From positions 62,001 to 126,000 of the forward strand of contig CAWIHF010000006.1 of NCBI GenBank assembly GCA_963835885.1: 64,000 nt of DNA, given 5' to 3'. The DNA comes from Roseiarcus sp963835885 (GTDB lineage Bacteria > Pseudomonadota > Alphaproteobacteria > Rhizobiales > Beijerinckiaceae). Position 1 is the first letter of the stretch, and every line of letters starts with the position of its first letter. Positions 9,810 to 20,807 of the stretch are shown in pieces. Both the position numbers and the translations under genes were made by a program. The notes beneath the pieces were generated by a model, which saw only the letters and a program-made list of their open reading frames with translations, searched no databases and had not been told where the DNA came from.

Positions 9810-9961
9810 CGGCCGCTTAAGCTCTCGTAATTGAATTTGTTTGGAAGTCATGTTCGTTCGACGCGCCGTCAGAGCGCAATGAAATCCTGCTCGAATAGCG
9901 GAAAGATTCTGCCGACGATCGGACGATTGCGCAGGTCAGGGCTCGCGCGTCGTTTCGACAG

Positions 9962-12900
9962 CTATTTGAACTCCCACTCGGCTCCTATGCCGGCGTTCGA
10001 TCCGCCGCTCGCGTCGACGCCGGCCTGCAGGCGGATATGACGCGTGACATCGAGATCGACCGAAACGCCATTGTCCTCGGGCCTGGCGCCGGTTGTCACG
10101 CCGACGCTGATTCTCTCATTGATCGCGCGGCTGACGCCGACCAAGGGGCTGCCGCTTGCGCTCGAACTGATATCCAGACTGTCGACGCCCAGGGATTTTC
10201 GGAGGCGCTCGAACACGTCGCCGCGGCCAGTGAGGGTGGCCACCGCGTTGGCCAATTGCAGCGCCTGGAAAGCCGACAGATTGCCCGACGGCTTTTGAAA
10301 GAGAACCCGGGAGAGAATTTCATCCTGCGGCAGACTGGGATCGGACGTGAACGCGAAGACCGGCTGCGACGCCGGGCCGGTGACGCTGATACGCGCGGTG
10401 ATGTCGGCTGAGGTCGTCTCGGCGACGAGGTCGAGTTCGGGCATCACGTCGCCATGAAACCGGACGCGTCCGCGCGTGAAGACCAGCCGCTTCCCCAGGA
10501 GCGACAGCGAGCCGCGCAGCAAATCGAACCCGCCGGTCACCTGCGGATCGGCGGCAGACCCGGCGACGTGCAGGTCGCCGCTCACTTCCGCATTGATGCC
10601 GCGACCGCGAACAAAAATGCGGTTGGTCGCGGAGATCGTCAACGCCAGCGTCGCGTTGAACAGCGGCGCCCGCCGCTTGGCGGAATTGGCCTTGGCGTTC
10701 AGCGCAAGCAGCGCGCGCGCCGTTGCGGTTGGATTGAGGTGCTTGGTTCCGGGAATTGGAGCCACGACGCCGTTCAGGCGCTCCGGCACGTTGATATCCA
10801 TCGAAACGATTGTGATGCGGCCGGCGACGTTGGGTGTTCGGGCGAGCGCCCCGGTAACATCCACTGACATGTCGGCGACAGCTGCGACGACGTCGGTTGA
10901 AACCAGCTGGGCGCGCTTGCAGGTCAGGTGAATTGCGCCGGGAAAGCCGGAGGCCGGGTCAAGTCTCACCTGACCGGTCGCGCCGATCGAGCCGCCGTTC
11001 GGGGTTGTCCCGCTCAGGCGCTCGATTCGCAGCGCGTCGCCATTCGCCAGTATGAGCCCGCTGATCGAGGCGATCTTGAGCCCAGTCTGGTCGTCGCTGA
11101 ATCCGCCATTGGTGAGCCTCAGCGATCCCTCGGCTTGTGGTTTCGCCGCGGTCCCATGCACCTGAAGATCAATCGCCAGCGCCCCACCGACATGGCGGCC
11201 TGTGACGGACAGCGTGTTGTTGGCGAGCCCGGCGTCGAGCTTGCCGACGATTTTCAGGTCGAGCGCGCCGTCGGTCGCCAAGGGAGCCGATCCGGTCAAG
11301 CGAACGGCGCTGCCGCCGCCCGCGTTGACGGCGACGTCGAGCGAGGTGCGGCCTGCGCTCAAGCGGCCGGAGCCGACGATGTCCAGCGCGGGCAGGGCGG
11401 CGTTGCGCGTTTGGGGCGCGCTCAGTCCCTTCACACGCAACCGCCAGTCGCCAGCCGGCTGACTTGGCGTTCCCCGGATCGTCGCCTCGCCGTCCGCTAC
11501 GCCGGCGAAGCCGAGGCCGGGCGCCACGAGATCGAGCGCCGAGAGCGGCAGCCCGGCCATCGCCGCGTGAAGGTCGAGCGTCGACCCGGCGTGCCCGGCG
11601 AGCGAAAGACGGCCGGCGCCGACTGTGAGCACGAGGTTCTTGAGGTCGAGACCGTCGCCTGGAAAGACCACCGTGGCCGGTCTCGCGAGCGCGAGCCGTT
11701 GACCCGCGCCTTGCGCGCTGAAGCTGGCGAGTTCGAAGCGGGTCGACGGCGCGCCGAACAGCCGTCCATGCGCCTTCAGCGCCAGACCGCGAGCCGATCC
11801 GCTGATATCGAGATCGCTCGAATCCGCGCCGGCTGTGGCCGTCAGTTTGACGTCGGCGACCGACTGTCCGGCGAATGCGGCTCGGGAGAGATTGGCCGTC
11901 CCCGAGATGATCTTGGCGCCCCAGACATCGCCGAGCGTCAGGTTGATCTTGAGACCCTCGAATGTGTTGGCGCCGACGCTCAGCCGGTCGCTGCTGGCGA
12001 CGATTGCGACCTCCTGCCGACCCTCGAGGCTCGAAGCGTTGAGCTTTGCCTGAATGGCGCCGCTCATCTTGGTCAGAACGAGCGGTGAAAGATCGTCGAG
12101 ATTTGTCGCGCTGAAGCTCAATTCGCCGTCGGCCAGCTGATCCGCTGTGATCGACAGGTTGCCCGCCAATCGGGCCGACGCGAGGCTCAGCGCCAGATTG
12201 TCGGCGACCCAACCGCCGTCGGCGTGTCTGGCAAGATGAGCCGAACCCCTTCAACGGCTGGTGATCGACGTCGCCGTGCACTGAAGCGCTTGCATCGATG
12301 AGGCCGGTGATGTCGCTGGCGCGCGCCTCCAGCGCGAGGCCGGAGGTTGGCCGATCGAGCAGGCGACCCTCGCCCAGGGTGGCCGTGAGGTTCGCGTCGA
12401 GATGGGCAAGCGCGCCGGTCAGCCCGGCGACGACCTGCGCCTTGCCGACAATGCGAGGATCGAGAAATTGCGCCTGCGGCACATCAATTCTGGCGTTGAG
12501 ATTGACCTTGTCGCGCGTAACCGCGCCATCGAGCCGTGCCGAGCCGTGTTTGCCGACCGCCAGCAGATTGGTGAAACCGAACCCTCCGCCGGGCGTCGAC
12601 CGCGCGCCGCCGGTTAGAGCGAGCTCGCCGCCGGTGATCCTGTCGAGGACGGAGTAACCGCTCGCCAAGCCGGTCGCATGCGCATTGATGGTCGCGGTCA
12701 GCGCGCCATATCGCGGAGCCCCGTCAAGATCGGCGGAGATGCGGACGTCGCCTTTGAGGGAACCGCCGGCAATCCGCGCGAAGCGACTCAAATCGCGCGC
12801 TTCGACGTCCAGCTTGCCGCGAATTCTCGCCGCGCTGAGAAGGCCCGAGTAGTTTGCATTCAAGTTGGGCGCCGCAAGGTCGAGCGTGTCAAAGGTCATG

Positions 12901-14261
12901 TCGCCGCTCGGCGAAGCCGAGCCGCGGACCGTCAGCGTGATTTCGGGGCCGACGGCCTCGTTGAGGGCCGGATCGGCAAGAGCAAGGCCGCTCACCGTCG
13001 CATTGCCGGTCAACGCGATCTGCGCCTTTGCGTCCGTCAAGGCGCCGTTTGGGACGGCGCGGAACGCCGCGACGACATGGTCGAGCGATCCCTGGGCGAC
13101 ACGGATTTGCCCGGCTTCGAAGGCGGCGTCGACCGTCGGTCCGTCAGCGGGCCCCTTGATCGACGCATTGAGATCGAGCTTCCCGATCGTCTTCGAGCCA
13201 GGGATCGCGCCAGCGTGGACCTTGAGATCGAGCTGATTGTCGGCGGATTTTCCGCCCTCGAAGTCGAGTCGGGCGCTGGCCGAAACGACATGCAGGCCTC
13301 CGGGCAGGGCAATGCTCGAATCGTCGTTGAAAAGAACGTCGCCCTCGAGCGTCGTTTCGCCGGCAAAGATCGGTCGGACAATGGCGGGGGCCAAACCCTC
13401 GAGTTGCGATTTGAGGTCGAGCGCGAGCCGCCGTCCGGCGCCCTGTCGTGCGACGACGACGTCTCCCCTGGCCCAGACGTCCGCGCCCGCCGTGAAGTCG
13501 AGCTTCGCGTCGAATTTGTCGAGCGGGCCTGCGCCGTTGAAGGCGAATTTCGCCGGCGGCAGGCCGGGAAGATTGGCGAAATGGGCAAAGAGCCCGCCGG
13601 CCGGCTCGGCCGAGTTCACATCGAGCGTGAGCCTGTCGCTGGCGGGCACATAGGTCATCAGCGCGCTGAACTCACCCGGCGCATCGAGCCGCCGCGAAGT
13701 CACGCTGAGATCGAGGCCCTCGGACGGCGGCCCCAGGGTCACCTTGCCGGAGATGTCGAGGCGCGCGGCGACGCCGAGGACAGGCTCGCCGAGCGCAAGC
13801 TCCTGCACGGCGAATTTCTTGATGATCACTTTGACCGGCAATTCGGGCAAGATCGACGCCGACGCCGTCTTGTCCGGCGGCGTCGGCGGCGCTTCGGACG
13901 GAAGCGGGCGCCGCAGGAACTGCACATGGCCGATCGTCAGCTGATCGACTTCGAGCCGCCGCTTGAACAGCGCGAGGCGACTCCAGATGAGCCGAACCTT
14001 ATCGATCTTCAGCCAAGGCCCGTTTCGATCGGACAGGACGATATCGCGAATTGACGCGTCGGAGGAGAGCACGCCGTCGACGGCGCCGATGGAGACGCTT
14101 GTCGACGGCGTCGACAAAGCCTTGGAGATCAGGTCGGCGAGCACGCCCTTGTCTCCCTCGGCGGCGCGCGCGGGCGCGCAAAGGGCGATGAGCGCGGCGA
14201 TCAGCGCGGCGATCAGCGCCGCCAATGTCACCGATCGGATGCGCAAGAGAAACGGGGCCAT
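9962..14261 (-). CDS. tamB: translocation and assembly module protein TamB, one frameshift
   Basis: Very large AsmA/DUF490 protein of about 1430 residues. It has an N-terminal membrane anchor (LAALIAALIAALIALCAPARA), long beta-helical repeats rich in LxLxA(D)GxV patterns, and the DUF490 C-terminal domain ending IGAEWEFK. TamB spans the periplasm and works with TamA in outer-membrane protein insertion and phospholipid transport. A single frame change near 12,240 (after KGFGS, resuming with AHLARHADGGWVADNL) divides it into two open frames. It sits at a run of four G, so a sequencing indel is likely. The start ATG overlaps the tamA stop by one base (TGATG), giving translational coupling. Confidence 0.85.
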
Positions 14262-16258
14262 CAGAAAGCCTGCCCGATGCTGACATAGAGCGCCGCCACG
14301 CCGTTGCCGGGGCGACGGTCGAGGGGGAAGGCGACGTCGACGCGGATCGGGCCGATCGTCGTGTAGTACCGCAACCCGAGACCCACCGCCGTGTAAAGGT
14401 GGTCGCTGAAATTCGGGAAGCTCGACGCAAAGGCGTTTCCGGCGTCGAAAAATGGGACCAGGCCAATCGTGTCGGTCAGCTTGACACGCATTTCCGCCGA
14501 CGCCTCGAACAGGCTCCGGCCGCCGACCACGGGTCCCCAGAAAACGGTCGGCCCGAGGCTGTTGTAAGCGTAACCGCGCACCGACCCGCCGCCGCCGGCA
14601 TAAAAGCGCCAGTTCGCCGGGATATCGTTCAGCGACGGGCCGCCCATCGCGCCGAAGCCAACCCGGCCGGCCAGGACGAAGCGCGAATCGGCGTCGAGCG
14701 AATAATAGGCGGAGGCGCGCGCCTTGGACTGCAGAAGATTGAGGCTCGATCCGAGGAATGAGCCAAATCCTGTGGCTGAGGCGTTGAGTCGCACGCCGTG
14801 CGTCGGATCGAGCTTGCTGTCCGTGGAATCATACGTGAGGGACACAGGGATGCCGACCAGCGTGTAGTCGACCTTGCCGAGCGCATCCGTCGCGACGCCC
14901 GATTGCGCTTCGACGCCAGCCTGAATCGAGAGGGCTTCGCTGAATCGGTGGCGCAAGGCCGCCGTCACGTCTGCGTCCTCGACCTCATAACCGATGAATC
15001 CTGTGCCGCTGGTGCTCACACGCTCTCCGAGGGCGTCGATCAAAAGATCGTTCCTTGTGCCCCATAAGGCGGGCTTGAGAAAGCTTGCGGAAACGCGTCC
15101 TCCAAGGTCGTTAATCGAAAAGTTCTGGATGCTTTGCGACGACACGTACCAGGGCGGCGCGTAGAACAGGTCAGCCTGCAGGCGCAGACGCTCCGCGCCG
15201 CCGAACAGATTGCGGTCCTCCCAATAGGCCTGCCCGGCGGGACCGTTGGTGGTCGAATATTTCGCCGAGACGCCGACGGCGTAGGGGAGACGATCGCCCA
15301 CCTCGATCTGATAGGGCAGAAGACCAGACGCATCCAGGCTTGTTGCCTCGATGATCCGCACGCTGCCGACCGCCGGAATTTGCCGAATGCTGGTCCTCGC
15401 ATCGGCCAACGCCTGCGGCGAATAGGGATCGCCCGGTTGAATGTAGAGGAACGAGCGTACGATGTCGGGATCGAAATGCTCGGGTCCGATGATCGTCGCC
15501 TCGCCGAATCGCGCAAACGGGCCCGGCGCCGCTGTCATCGTCACATCCATCGTCAGCGCCGCGTGATCGACGACAGGGGCGATCGATTGAATCTTGGCCA
15601 GTGGTCGGCCCTGGCTGCGGAAGTAATCGACGATGCGCACTTGCGCTGCGCGCAGATCGCTGGCGGCGGCGGGGTCGCCGGGCTTGAGGCCGACGATTCG
15701 GGGCGGCAACTCTTGTGCGGAGAATTCAGCGCCGGCGGGATTTTGGATGCGGACCGAGCGGATCTTGAACAGCGGGCCGGGCGCGACCTTGATGGTGATC
15801 GGGGCGACTGCGCGGTTGCGATAACTTTCGGCGGCGCGCGAGAACGCCCCGACGTCGCTCGAGCCGATCGTCAGACTGGCGTGGTCGATCGATATCGCAA
15901 CCGTGGCGTTGTAGTAGCCCGCCCCCCACAGGGCGTCGATCACCGGAACGAAATCGCGGGTGGCGCGCCGCGCGAGCGCCTCGCCGTCCGGAGGCGCGTC
16001 CTGGCGCAACTTCCAAAGCGACGAAACGTCCTTCACCGCGTTGATCAGCGCCTTGTCGCCCCCTTCGACGTCGATCGTCACGCTGTAGGAAATTGCCGTC
16101 CGGGAAATCGGCGGCGGAGTCTCGCTCGAACCCCACAGGCCAAAAAAATCGAAAGCCCGAGCGCCGTCTTGCGCATCGAACGCCAACACGCTCGCCGTAA
16201 ACGCCACAGCCAAACGCACGCTCAGGCGTTCAGACAGGTTTTTGGTACGCTTGCCCAT
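14261..16258 (-). CDS. tamA: translocation and assembly module protein TamA (Omp85)
   Basis: Outer-membrane Omp85-family protein of about 665 residues: a signal peptide (SVRLAVAFTASVLAFDAQDGARA), three POTRA-like domains (including KPGDPAAASDLRAAQVRIVD and IQPGDPYSPQALADARTSI), then a 16-strand barrel. The last strand ends in an aromatic residue (VSIGQAF), as required for BAM recognition. Conserved barrel motifs include GGGGSVRGYAYNSLGP, the VRGY/F motif of lid loop 6. I chose ATG 16258 (MGKRTKNLSERL) over 16294 because it gives a proper signal peptide. It is intact despite the frameshift in tamB. Confidence 0.88.
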   Translation of the reverse strand: MGKRTKNLSERLSVRLAVAFTASVLAFDAQDGARAFDFFGLWGSSETPPPISRTAISYSVTIDVEGGDKALINAVKDVSSLWKLRQDAPPDGEALARRATRDFVPVIDALWGAGYYNATVAISIDHASLTIGSSDVGAFSRAAESYRNRAVAPITIKVAPGPLFKIRSVRIQNPAGAEFSAQELPPRIVGLKPGDPAAASDLRAAQVRIVDYFRSQGRPLAKIQSIAPVVDHAALTMDVTMTAAPGPFARFGEATIIGPEHFDPDIVRSFLYIQPGDPYSPQALADARTSIRQIPAVGSVRIIEATSLDASGLLPYQIEVGDRLPYAVGVSAKYSTTNGPAGQAYWEDRNLFGGAERLRLQADLFYAPPWYVSSQSIQNFSINDLGGRVSASFLKPALWGTRNDLLIDALGERVSTSGTGFIGYEVEDADVTAALRHRFSEALSIQAGVEAQSGVATDALGKVDYTLVGIPVSLTYDSTDSKLDPTHGVRLNASATGFGSFLGSSLNLLQSKARASAYYSLDADSRFVLAGRVGFGAMGGPSLNDIPANWRFYAGGGGSVRGYAYNSLGPTVFWGPVVGGRSLFEASAEMRVKLTDTIGLVPFFDAGNAFASSFPNFSDHLYTAVGLGLRYYTTIGPIRVDVAFPLDRRPGNGVAALYVSIGQAF

Positions 16259-16478
16259 CAACTCGAACGCAATTCCCTCACCGACCAAGCACACAGTTTT
16301 CAGATTAATGATTCATGTATCAGACAGGCTCGCTCGTCAAAGTCGAGATGCGACAGTGTGCTTCGGGCTGAAGTCGTGAATTGCGCCGCTTGGCGCCGCT
16401 TCACGTGGTCGCCGATTTTCCTTGATTGCTGTCCAGAACGAGAAAACAGTCTCTGCGGATCATCGTCAGGACTTCGCC

Positions 16479-17024
16479 ATGCCGTACGGCGCGAGCACGT
16501 TCATCTGGGTTTCGCCCTTCTCCAACAAGACCCTCGACCTCATCGACCGGGTCAAGTCGCTCGGTTTCGATCTGATCCAAATCTGCGTAGAGGATCCGGA
16601 GACGATCGACGTCAAGTCGATCGGCTCGCGAGCGGCGGACGCCGGTCTCGGCGTGACGATTTGCGGCGCGTTCGGTCTTGGGCGCGATCTAAGTTCGGAA
16701 GACGAGGCAATTCGTTAAAGCGGGCCTGGCTTATCTGCGTCGCTGCGTCGATTTCGCCGAAACGCTGGGCAGCCCGTTCGTATCCGGGCCGATGTATGCG
16801 GCCGTCGGCAATACCCGGTTGCTCGACGAAAAGGGCCGTCGCGAGCAATGGCTGAGAGCCGTCGGCAGCCTGCAGCTTGCGGCGCATTACGCGGCCGAGC
16901 GATCCGTCAAGCTGGCAGTCGAGCCGCTCAACCGATTTGAGACCGACCTCGGCCGCTCGCGGCGAGCCAGGACGCGCTCGCCGCGGATGGACTCAAGCAC
17001 CTGCGCGCCGTTTTTCAACGATAG
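16479..17024 (+). pseudogene. sugar phosphate isomerase/epimerase remnant (frameshift plus internal deletion)
   Basis: The N-terminal part (MPYGASTFIWVSPFSNKTLD ... FGLGRDLSSED) matches AP-endonuclease-2-fold sugar epimerases such as D-tagatose 3-epimerase. The frame changes at about 16,717 and resumes as AGLAYLRRCVDFAETLGSPF through VEPLNRFETDL. There the sequence jumps directly to a family C-terminus, LAASQDALAADGLKHLRAVF, ending at 17,024. Roughly 110-130 central residues, including several metal ligands, are missing. This is a genuine deletion pseudogene rather than a base-call artefact. Confidence 0.75.
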
Positions 17025-17103
17025 CTGATCACGGCGACGATTCGCCTGCTCCAGTCGACGACCGGAGGGTCGCGGCTCCTCCGGCACATTGAATGCCAAG
17101 CCT

Positions 17104-17311
17104 TTACTTGCCGCCCCAGCGCTGCGGGTAGCCGGGCAGGTCCTTGCACCCGCACATGGCGTAGTGCAGCGGCGGCGCCTTGTCGTCGAGGTACTTGTCG
17201 AGGTCGGCCTGGGGGATGCGCGAGCGGCCCGCCGTGGCGGCGGCCGCGCTCGAGCCGAAGGAAAACCGCCGCAGCGATCGTCGCGATCATCGCCATCCAT
17301 GAGCGGCGCAT
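17104..17311 (-). pseudogene. small secreted protein, frameshifted
   Basis: A signal-peptide-like start (MRRSWMAMIATIAAAVF) is followed, after a one-base frame change near 17,245, by SSAAAATAGRSRIPQADLDK and a C-terminus YAMCGCKDLPGYPQRWGGK ending at 17,104. The mature part would be a periplasmic polypeptide of about 45 residues with a Cys-Gly-Cys pair. I do not recognise the family. The frame break could be a sequencing indel. Confidence 0.45.
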
Positions 17312-17396
17312 CAGATCCGCTCCGCCGATAATTTGATGAAACGATTTGGTCATTGTGACCTTATAGGCTATTATGGTCGGGTTAGGCAGGTGTGGC

Positions 17397-18059
17397 ATGG
17401 CGAAGGTCAATCTCGAACGGCGGGCGGAGATCGGTCAAGAGAAGCGGGCGCGGACCCGTGCGCAGCTCATTGCAGCAGCTTCTGCCCTGTTCGCCAAACG
17501 CTCCTGGGGGTCGATCACCATCGACGACCTGGTTCGCGAGGCGCGAGTCGCGAAAGGGACGTTCTATGTGCATTTCGGGGACATGCACGCCCTCACCGTC
17601 GCCGTCGCGGGCGAGCTGATCCATTCGTTCGACGAAATGATTCAGGGCAGACGGGCCTCGACCTCGGACCCCTTGCTGCGCGTCGCCTTCGGCTGCGACG
17701 CCTTCATCGAAAGGGCGCTCGACGATCCCCCGTGGGGCGCGCTGGTCGCGCGCATGGCGCGATCCAATCCAAGCGTCGGCGAAACGACGCGCCGCCGTAT
17801 GAAGGAGGATCTGGCGCGCGTGCTTGACGCTCTTCCCGGCGGCGGCCCTTCGGTGGATCTCGCCCTGGAGGCGGCGATCGGCGTCGTGCTGCAGGTGCTC
17901 GCCGCGATCGGCGAGGGTCGCCTTAAAGGCGCCGTCGCACAACCTGCTGTCGGCGCGGTGCTCGGGGCGATTGGGATCGGAAAGCAACAGGCGGCGGCGA
18001 CGCTTGCGAAGCTCAAGCGCGCCAAAGCGGCGCCCATTGAGAGGAAGCCCGCCGCGTAA
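17397..18059 (+). CDS. TetR/AcrR family transcriptional regulator
   Basis: The 220-residue protein carries an N-terminal TetR helix-turn-helix (TRAQLIAAASALFAKRSWGS, ITIDDLVREARVAKGTFYVH, FGDMHALTVAVA) and a C-terminal ligand-binding domain ending in a basic, alanine-rich tail. I use ATG 17397; a non-ATG start at 17373 is possible. It stands convergent to the FAH-family gene and close to the aromatic-degradation genes, so it is the likely local repressor of that locus (inference from position). Confidence 0.85.
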   Translation: MAKVNLERRAEIGQEKRARTRAQLIAAASALFAKRSWGSITIDDLVREARVAKGTFYVHFGDMHALTVAVAGELIHSFDEMIQGRRASTSDPLLRVAFGCDAFIERALDDPPWGALVARMARSNPSVGETTRRRMKEDLARVLDALPGGGPSVDLALEAAIGVVLQVLAAIGEGRLKGAVAQPAVGAVLGAIGIGKQQAAATLAKLKRAKAAPIERKPAA

Positions 18060-18075
18060 TCCGCCGCGAGCCGGA

Positions 18076-19033
18076 TCAGGCCGCGGCGAGGACGGCGGTC
18101 GTCTGTTCGCCGAGGTCGAGTGTGCCGTCGGCGCTGAAAATGCGCGCCGCGACCGAGTCGCCGGGCCGAAGATATTCAGCCCTGCGCCGCTGCGCATTCA
18201 GGAACAGCTTCCAGAACTGGCGTTCCGGCAGGAGCTGGACGATGCGGCGGACCGGGGCCGGCGGAAGGCTCAGGGCGCAGCCTCTCGGCGTCCCGGTCAG
18301 AAGAACGTCGCCGGGCGCGATATTGGCGAACGTCGACAATTCGGAAATCGTCTCGGCCGGCTTGAACACGAGGTTCTTGGTCGAAATCCTGCTGCCGGAC
18401 CGCGCCGTTGACCGTGAGAAGAAGCTCGAGGTCGTCGAGGCGAGCGAATTCGTCCGCGTCCGGCACGGTCAGCCACGGACCGATCGGGCAGAAGCCGCGA
18501 TAGCTCTTGCCCTTGAAGAACTGCATTTGCGGCAGCTGCACGTCGCGGGCGCTGAAGTCGTTGGCGATGGCGACGGCAAAAACATAGTCCTTGAGCTTTT
18601 CGCGCGTGACGGTCACGGCCGAGACGATCGGCCGCCGGAAGATGAGGGCCAGCTCGATCTCGTAGTCGAGCAGCGACACGTGCTTCGGCGGCGTGACGGT
18701 TCCCTTCGCCGAGGCGATCGAGGCGTCGGACTTGGTGAAGAACATGTTGAACGCCTTGGCGTCCGGATCCATGCCGGATTCGATCATGTGCTGGCGATAG
18801 TTCGCGCCCTGGCAATAGATGCGGCAGGGCGTCGTTACCGGCGAAAGGATCTGCGCCTGCTCGAAGGACACGCTCGGCGCTTTCGCCGAGGCCAGGCGCC
18901 AATCCGCTTCCCCATGCTCGATCAACGCTGCGGTGGTCGGATAGCCGCCGTCGAGCGGCGCGATCCCTGACACCGACGCGACTCCCCAATGGGGCGCGCC
19001 GTCGAGTTCGTAACGCACAAGATTGGTCGCCAT
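18076..19033 (-). CDS. fumarylacetoacetate hydrolase family protein, one frameshift
   Basis: Across a single frame change near 18,390 the product is about 319 residues. The N-terminal half is MATNLVRYELDGAPHWGVAS ... IYCQGANYRQHMIESGMDP and DYEIELALIF. The C-terminal half is NLVFKPAETISELSTFANI and APGDVLLTGTPRGCA. The D-x-E-x-E metal-binding region and the GDVLLTGTP motif identify the FAH family, whose members hydrolyse C-C bonds of meta-cleavage products or act as hydratases or decarboxylases. It is divergent from the flavin hydroxylase, with a shared 136-base regulatory region. Confidence 0.8.
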
Positions 19034-19169
19034 GCCTTAAATCCTCCTTGGGAGCGTCGCGGTCAGGACCCGCCAGGACGATTTTTTTGTCCAGACGAGT
19101 TTTTCATATTGACTATTTAGTCGTATTGACCGATAAGCGCAATAGAAAAGTTTGCCGTCGGAGGAAGCC
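19034..19169. promoter_or_regulatory. divergent promoter region with palindromic candidate operator
   Basis: This AT-richer interval separates two diverging catabolic genes. It contains the near-palindrome GACTATTTAGTC at 19111-19122 (5-bp arms around TT), and a second TTGAC follows at 19126. A TetR-type regulator is encoded 1.1 kb away, so the palindrome is a reasonable operator candidate. No experimental or comparative support is available from this sequence alone. Confidence 0.4.
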
Positions 19170-20783
19170 ATGACGTCAGAGGATGTATCGGGAAACGGGG
19201 GCCGCCCGCTCGCGGCCGAGGTCGCCATCGTCGGCGCCGGTCCGGTCGGGCTGATGACGGCGAATTTGCTCGGCCTCGCCGGGATTCGCGTGTTGGTTCT
19301 GGAGCGAAACGCCGGGCTGCTCGGCCTGCCGCGCGCCATCGCCTATGACGCGGAAACGCTGCGTCTCTTCGGCCAGGTGGGCCTCTTCGACGAGATCGCG
19401 CCGGGCCTCATTCAGGATCCGCACGTGCGCCACCTGAACGCGCGCAACGCAACCCTGATGGCGGCCGACTTCCCCCGCGGTCTCTACGGCCATTCCTCGC
19501 TCGGCACCTTCTACCAGCCCGACTTCGAAAGAGTCCTGCTCAAGGGCCTCGCGCGATTCCCGTCAGTCCGGGTCGCCTTCGAGCACGAGGCGACCGACCT
19601 CGCCCAGAACGCGAAAGGCGTGAAGCTCTCGGTCACGACGCCGTCCGGCGCGACGACGGTCGAGGCGGACTATGTCGTTGCCTGCGATGGCGGCGCCAGC
19701 GCGACGCGAGAGCGCCTCGGCGTCAAGCTTGTCGGCTCGACCTATTCCGAGCGTTGGCTGGTGGTCGACGCCATCGTCAGGAATCACGCCGTCAAGCAGA
19801 TCACTTTCCATTGCGATCCGCGCCGGCCAAGAGTTCGAGCTGCCGGCGGTCGGCGAGCGCGTGCGCTGGGAGTTCATGCAGCTGCCTGGCGAAAGCGAAG
19901 AGACGCTGAAGAGCGATGCGACGGTCCGCGCGCTCGTCGCCGAGGTCGCCGGCGGCCGCTCGTTCGAGATCGAGCGCAAGGCCGTCTATGCGTTCCATGC
20001 GCGCGTCGCCGACCATTGGCGGCGCGGCCGCTGTTCCTCGCCGGCGACGCGGCGCATCTGATGCCGCCGTTCGCCGGGCAGGGGATGAACGGCGGAATGA
20101 AGGACGCTTCGAACCTCGCCTGGAAGCTGGCCGTCGTCCTGCGCGGCCTTGCGCCGGAGGCGATCCTCGACACTTACGAGGTCGAGCGGGCGCCAGTCGT
20201 GCGCAAGATGGTCGAAGTCTCGCGTCGGCTCGGCGCGGTCATCATGCCGACCAACCGGATCGCCGCCGCGGCGCGCGACTCCATCTTCGCCTGCCTCAAC
20301 CTTTCGAGCCGGTTCCGAGCCTTCATCCACCGCGGCGGCGTCATGCCGCCGCCGGCCATCCGTCGAAGCGATCTGACGAGCCGCGATCGGGATGCGCTCG
20401 TCGGGCAGATGGCGCCGCAGCCGACCGTCTCAGCGGGTCAGGGCGCTTCGCCGCTCGACCGCTTCCTCGGCTGCCATCAATGGCTCGCCCTCGGCGTCGG
20501 GGTCGATCCGGCGACGATGGTTTCGGCGCGCGATCTCGCCATCCTCGACGCCCTCGGCGCCCGCTTCATCAGCCTTAACGGCCCGGCGAAGTACGCCAGG
20601 ACCCAGTCGCTCGGCTGTGACGACCGCGCCTTCGCCGACTGGGCGCGACGCTGCGGCGTAGAAGGAGTTCTCGTCCGCCCGGACCGCTTCATCGCCGCCC
20701 AACTCGATCCCGGCAGGGACCTCGACGTTCTTTCACCTTTCGTCGCCGCCCTGACCGCCGCCGATATTCGTGTCGCGGCCTGA
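19170..20783 (+). CDS. FAD-dependent aromatic hydroxylase (MhpA/PheA-like), two compensating frameshifts
   Basis: Flavoprotein monooxygenase of about 537 residues. The N-terminus holds the Rossmann motif VAIVGAGPVGLMTANLLG. A DG-type motif YVVACDGGASATRERLG and the FAD-ribityl motif LFLAGDAAHLMPPFAGQGMN with MKDASNLAWKL follow. It probably hydroxylates a phenolic acid to a catechol for the extradiol dioxygenase downstream. Codons are out of frame between about 19,828 and 20,028 (that segment reads FELPAVGERVRWEFMQLPGE ... VADHWRRG) and in frame again afterwards. I chose ATG 19170 because GGAGGA precedes it. Confidence 0.82.
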   Translation: MTSEDVSGNGGRPLAAEVAIVGAGPVGLMTANLLGLAGIRVLVLERNAGLLGLPRAIAYDAETLRLFGQVGLFDEIAPGLIQDPHVRHLNARNATLMAADFPRGLYGHSSLGTFYQPDFERVLLKGLARFPSVRVAFEHEATDLAQNAKGVKLSVTTPSGATTVEADYVVACDGGASATRERLGVKLVGSTYSERWLVVDAIVRNHAVKQITFHCDPRRPRVRAAGGRRARALGVHAAAWRKRRDAEERCDGPRARRRGRRRPLVRDRAQGRLCVPCARRRPLAARPLFLAGDAAHLMPPFAGQGMNGGMKDASNLAWKLAVVLRGLAPEAILDTYEVERAPVVRKMVEVSRRLGAVIMPTNRIAAAARDSIFACLNLSSRFRAFIHRGGVMPPPAIRRSDLTSRDRDALVGQMAPQPTVSAGQGASPLDRFLGCHQWLALGVGVDPATMVSARDLAILDALGARFISLNGPAKYARTQSLGCDDRAFADWARRCGVEGVLVRPDRFIAAQLDPGRDLDVLSPFVAALTAADIRVAA

Positions 20784-20807
20784 CCCGAACCCCGAGAGGA
20801 GACGCCC

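Noticed and set aside
12678..14054. A 458-codon plus-strand frame inside tamB
   Set aside because: It is antisense to clear TamB repeats and has charged low-complexity composition.
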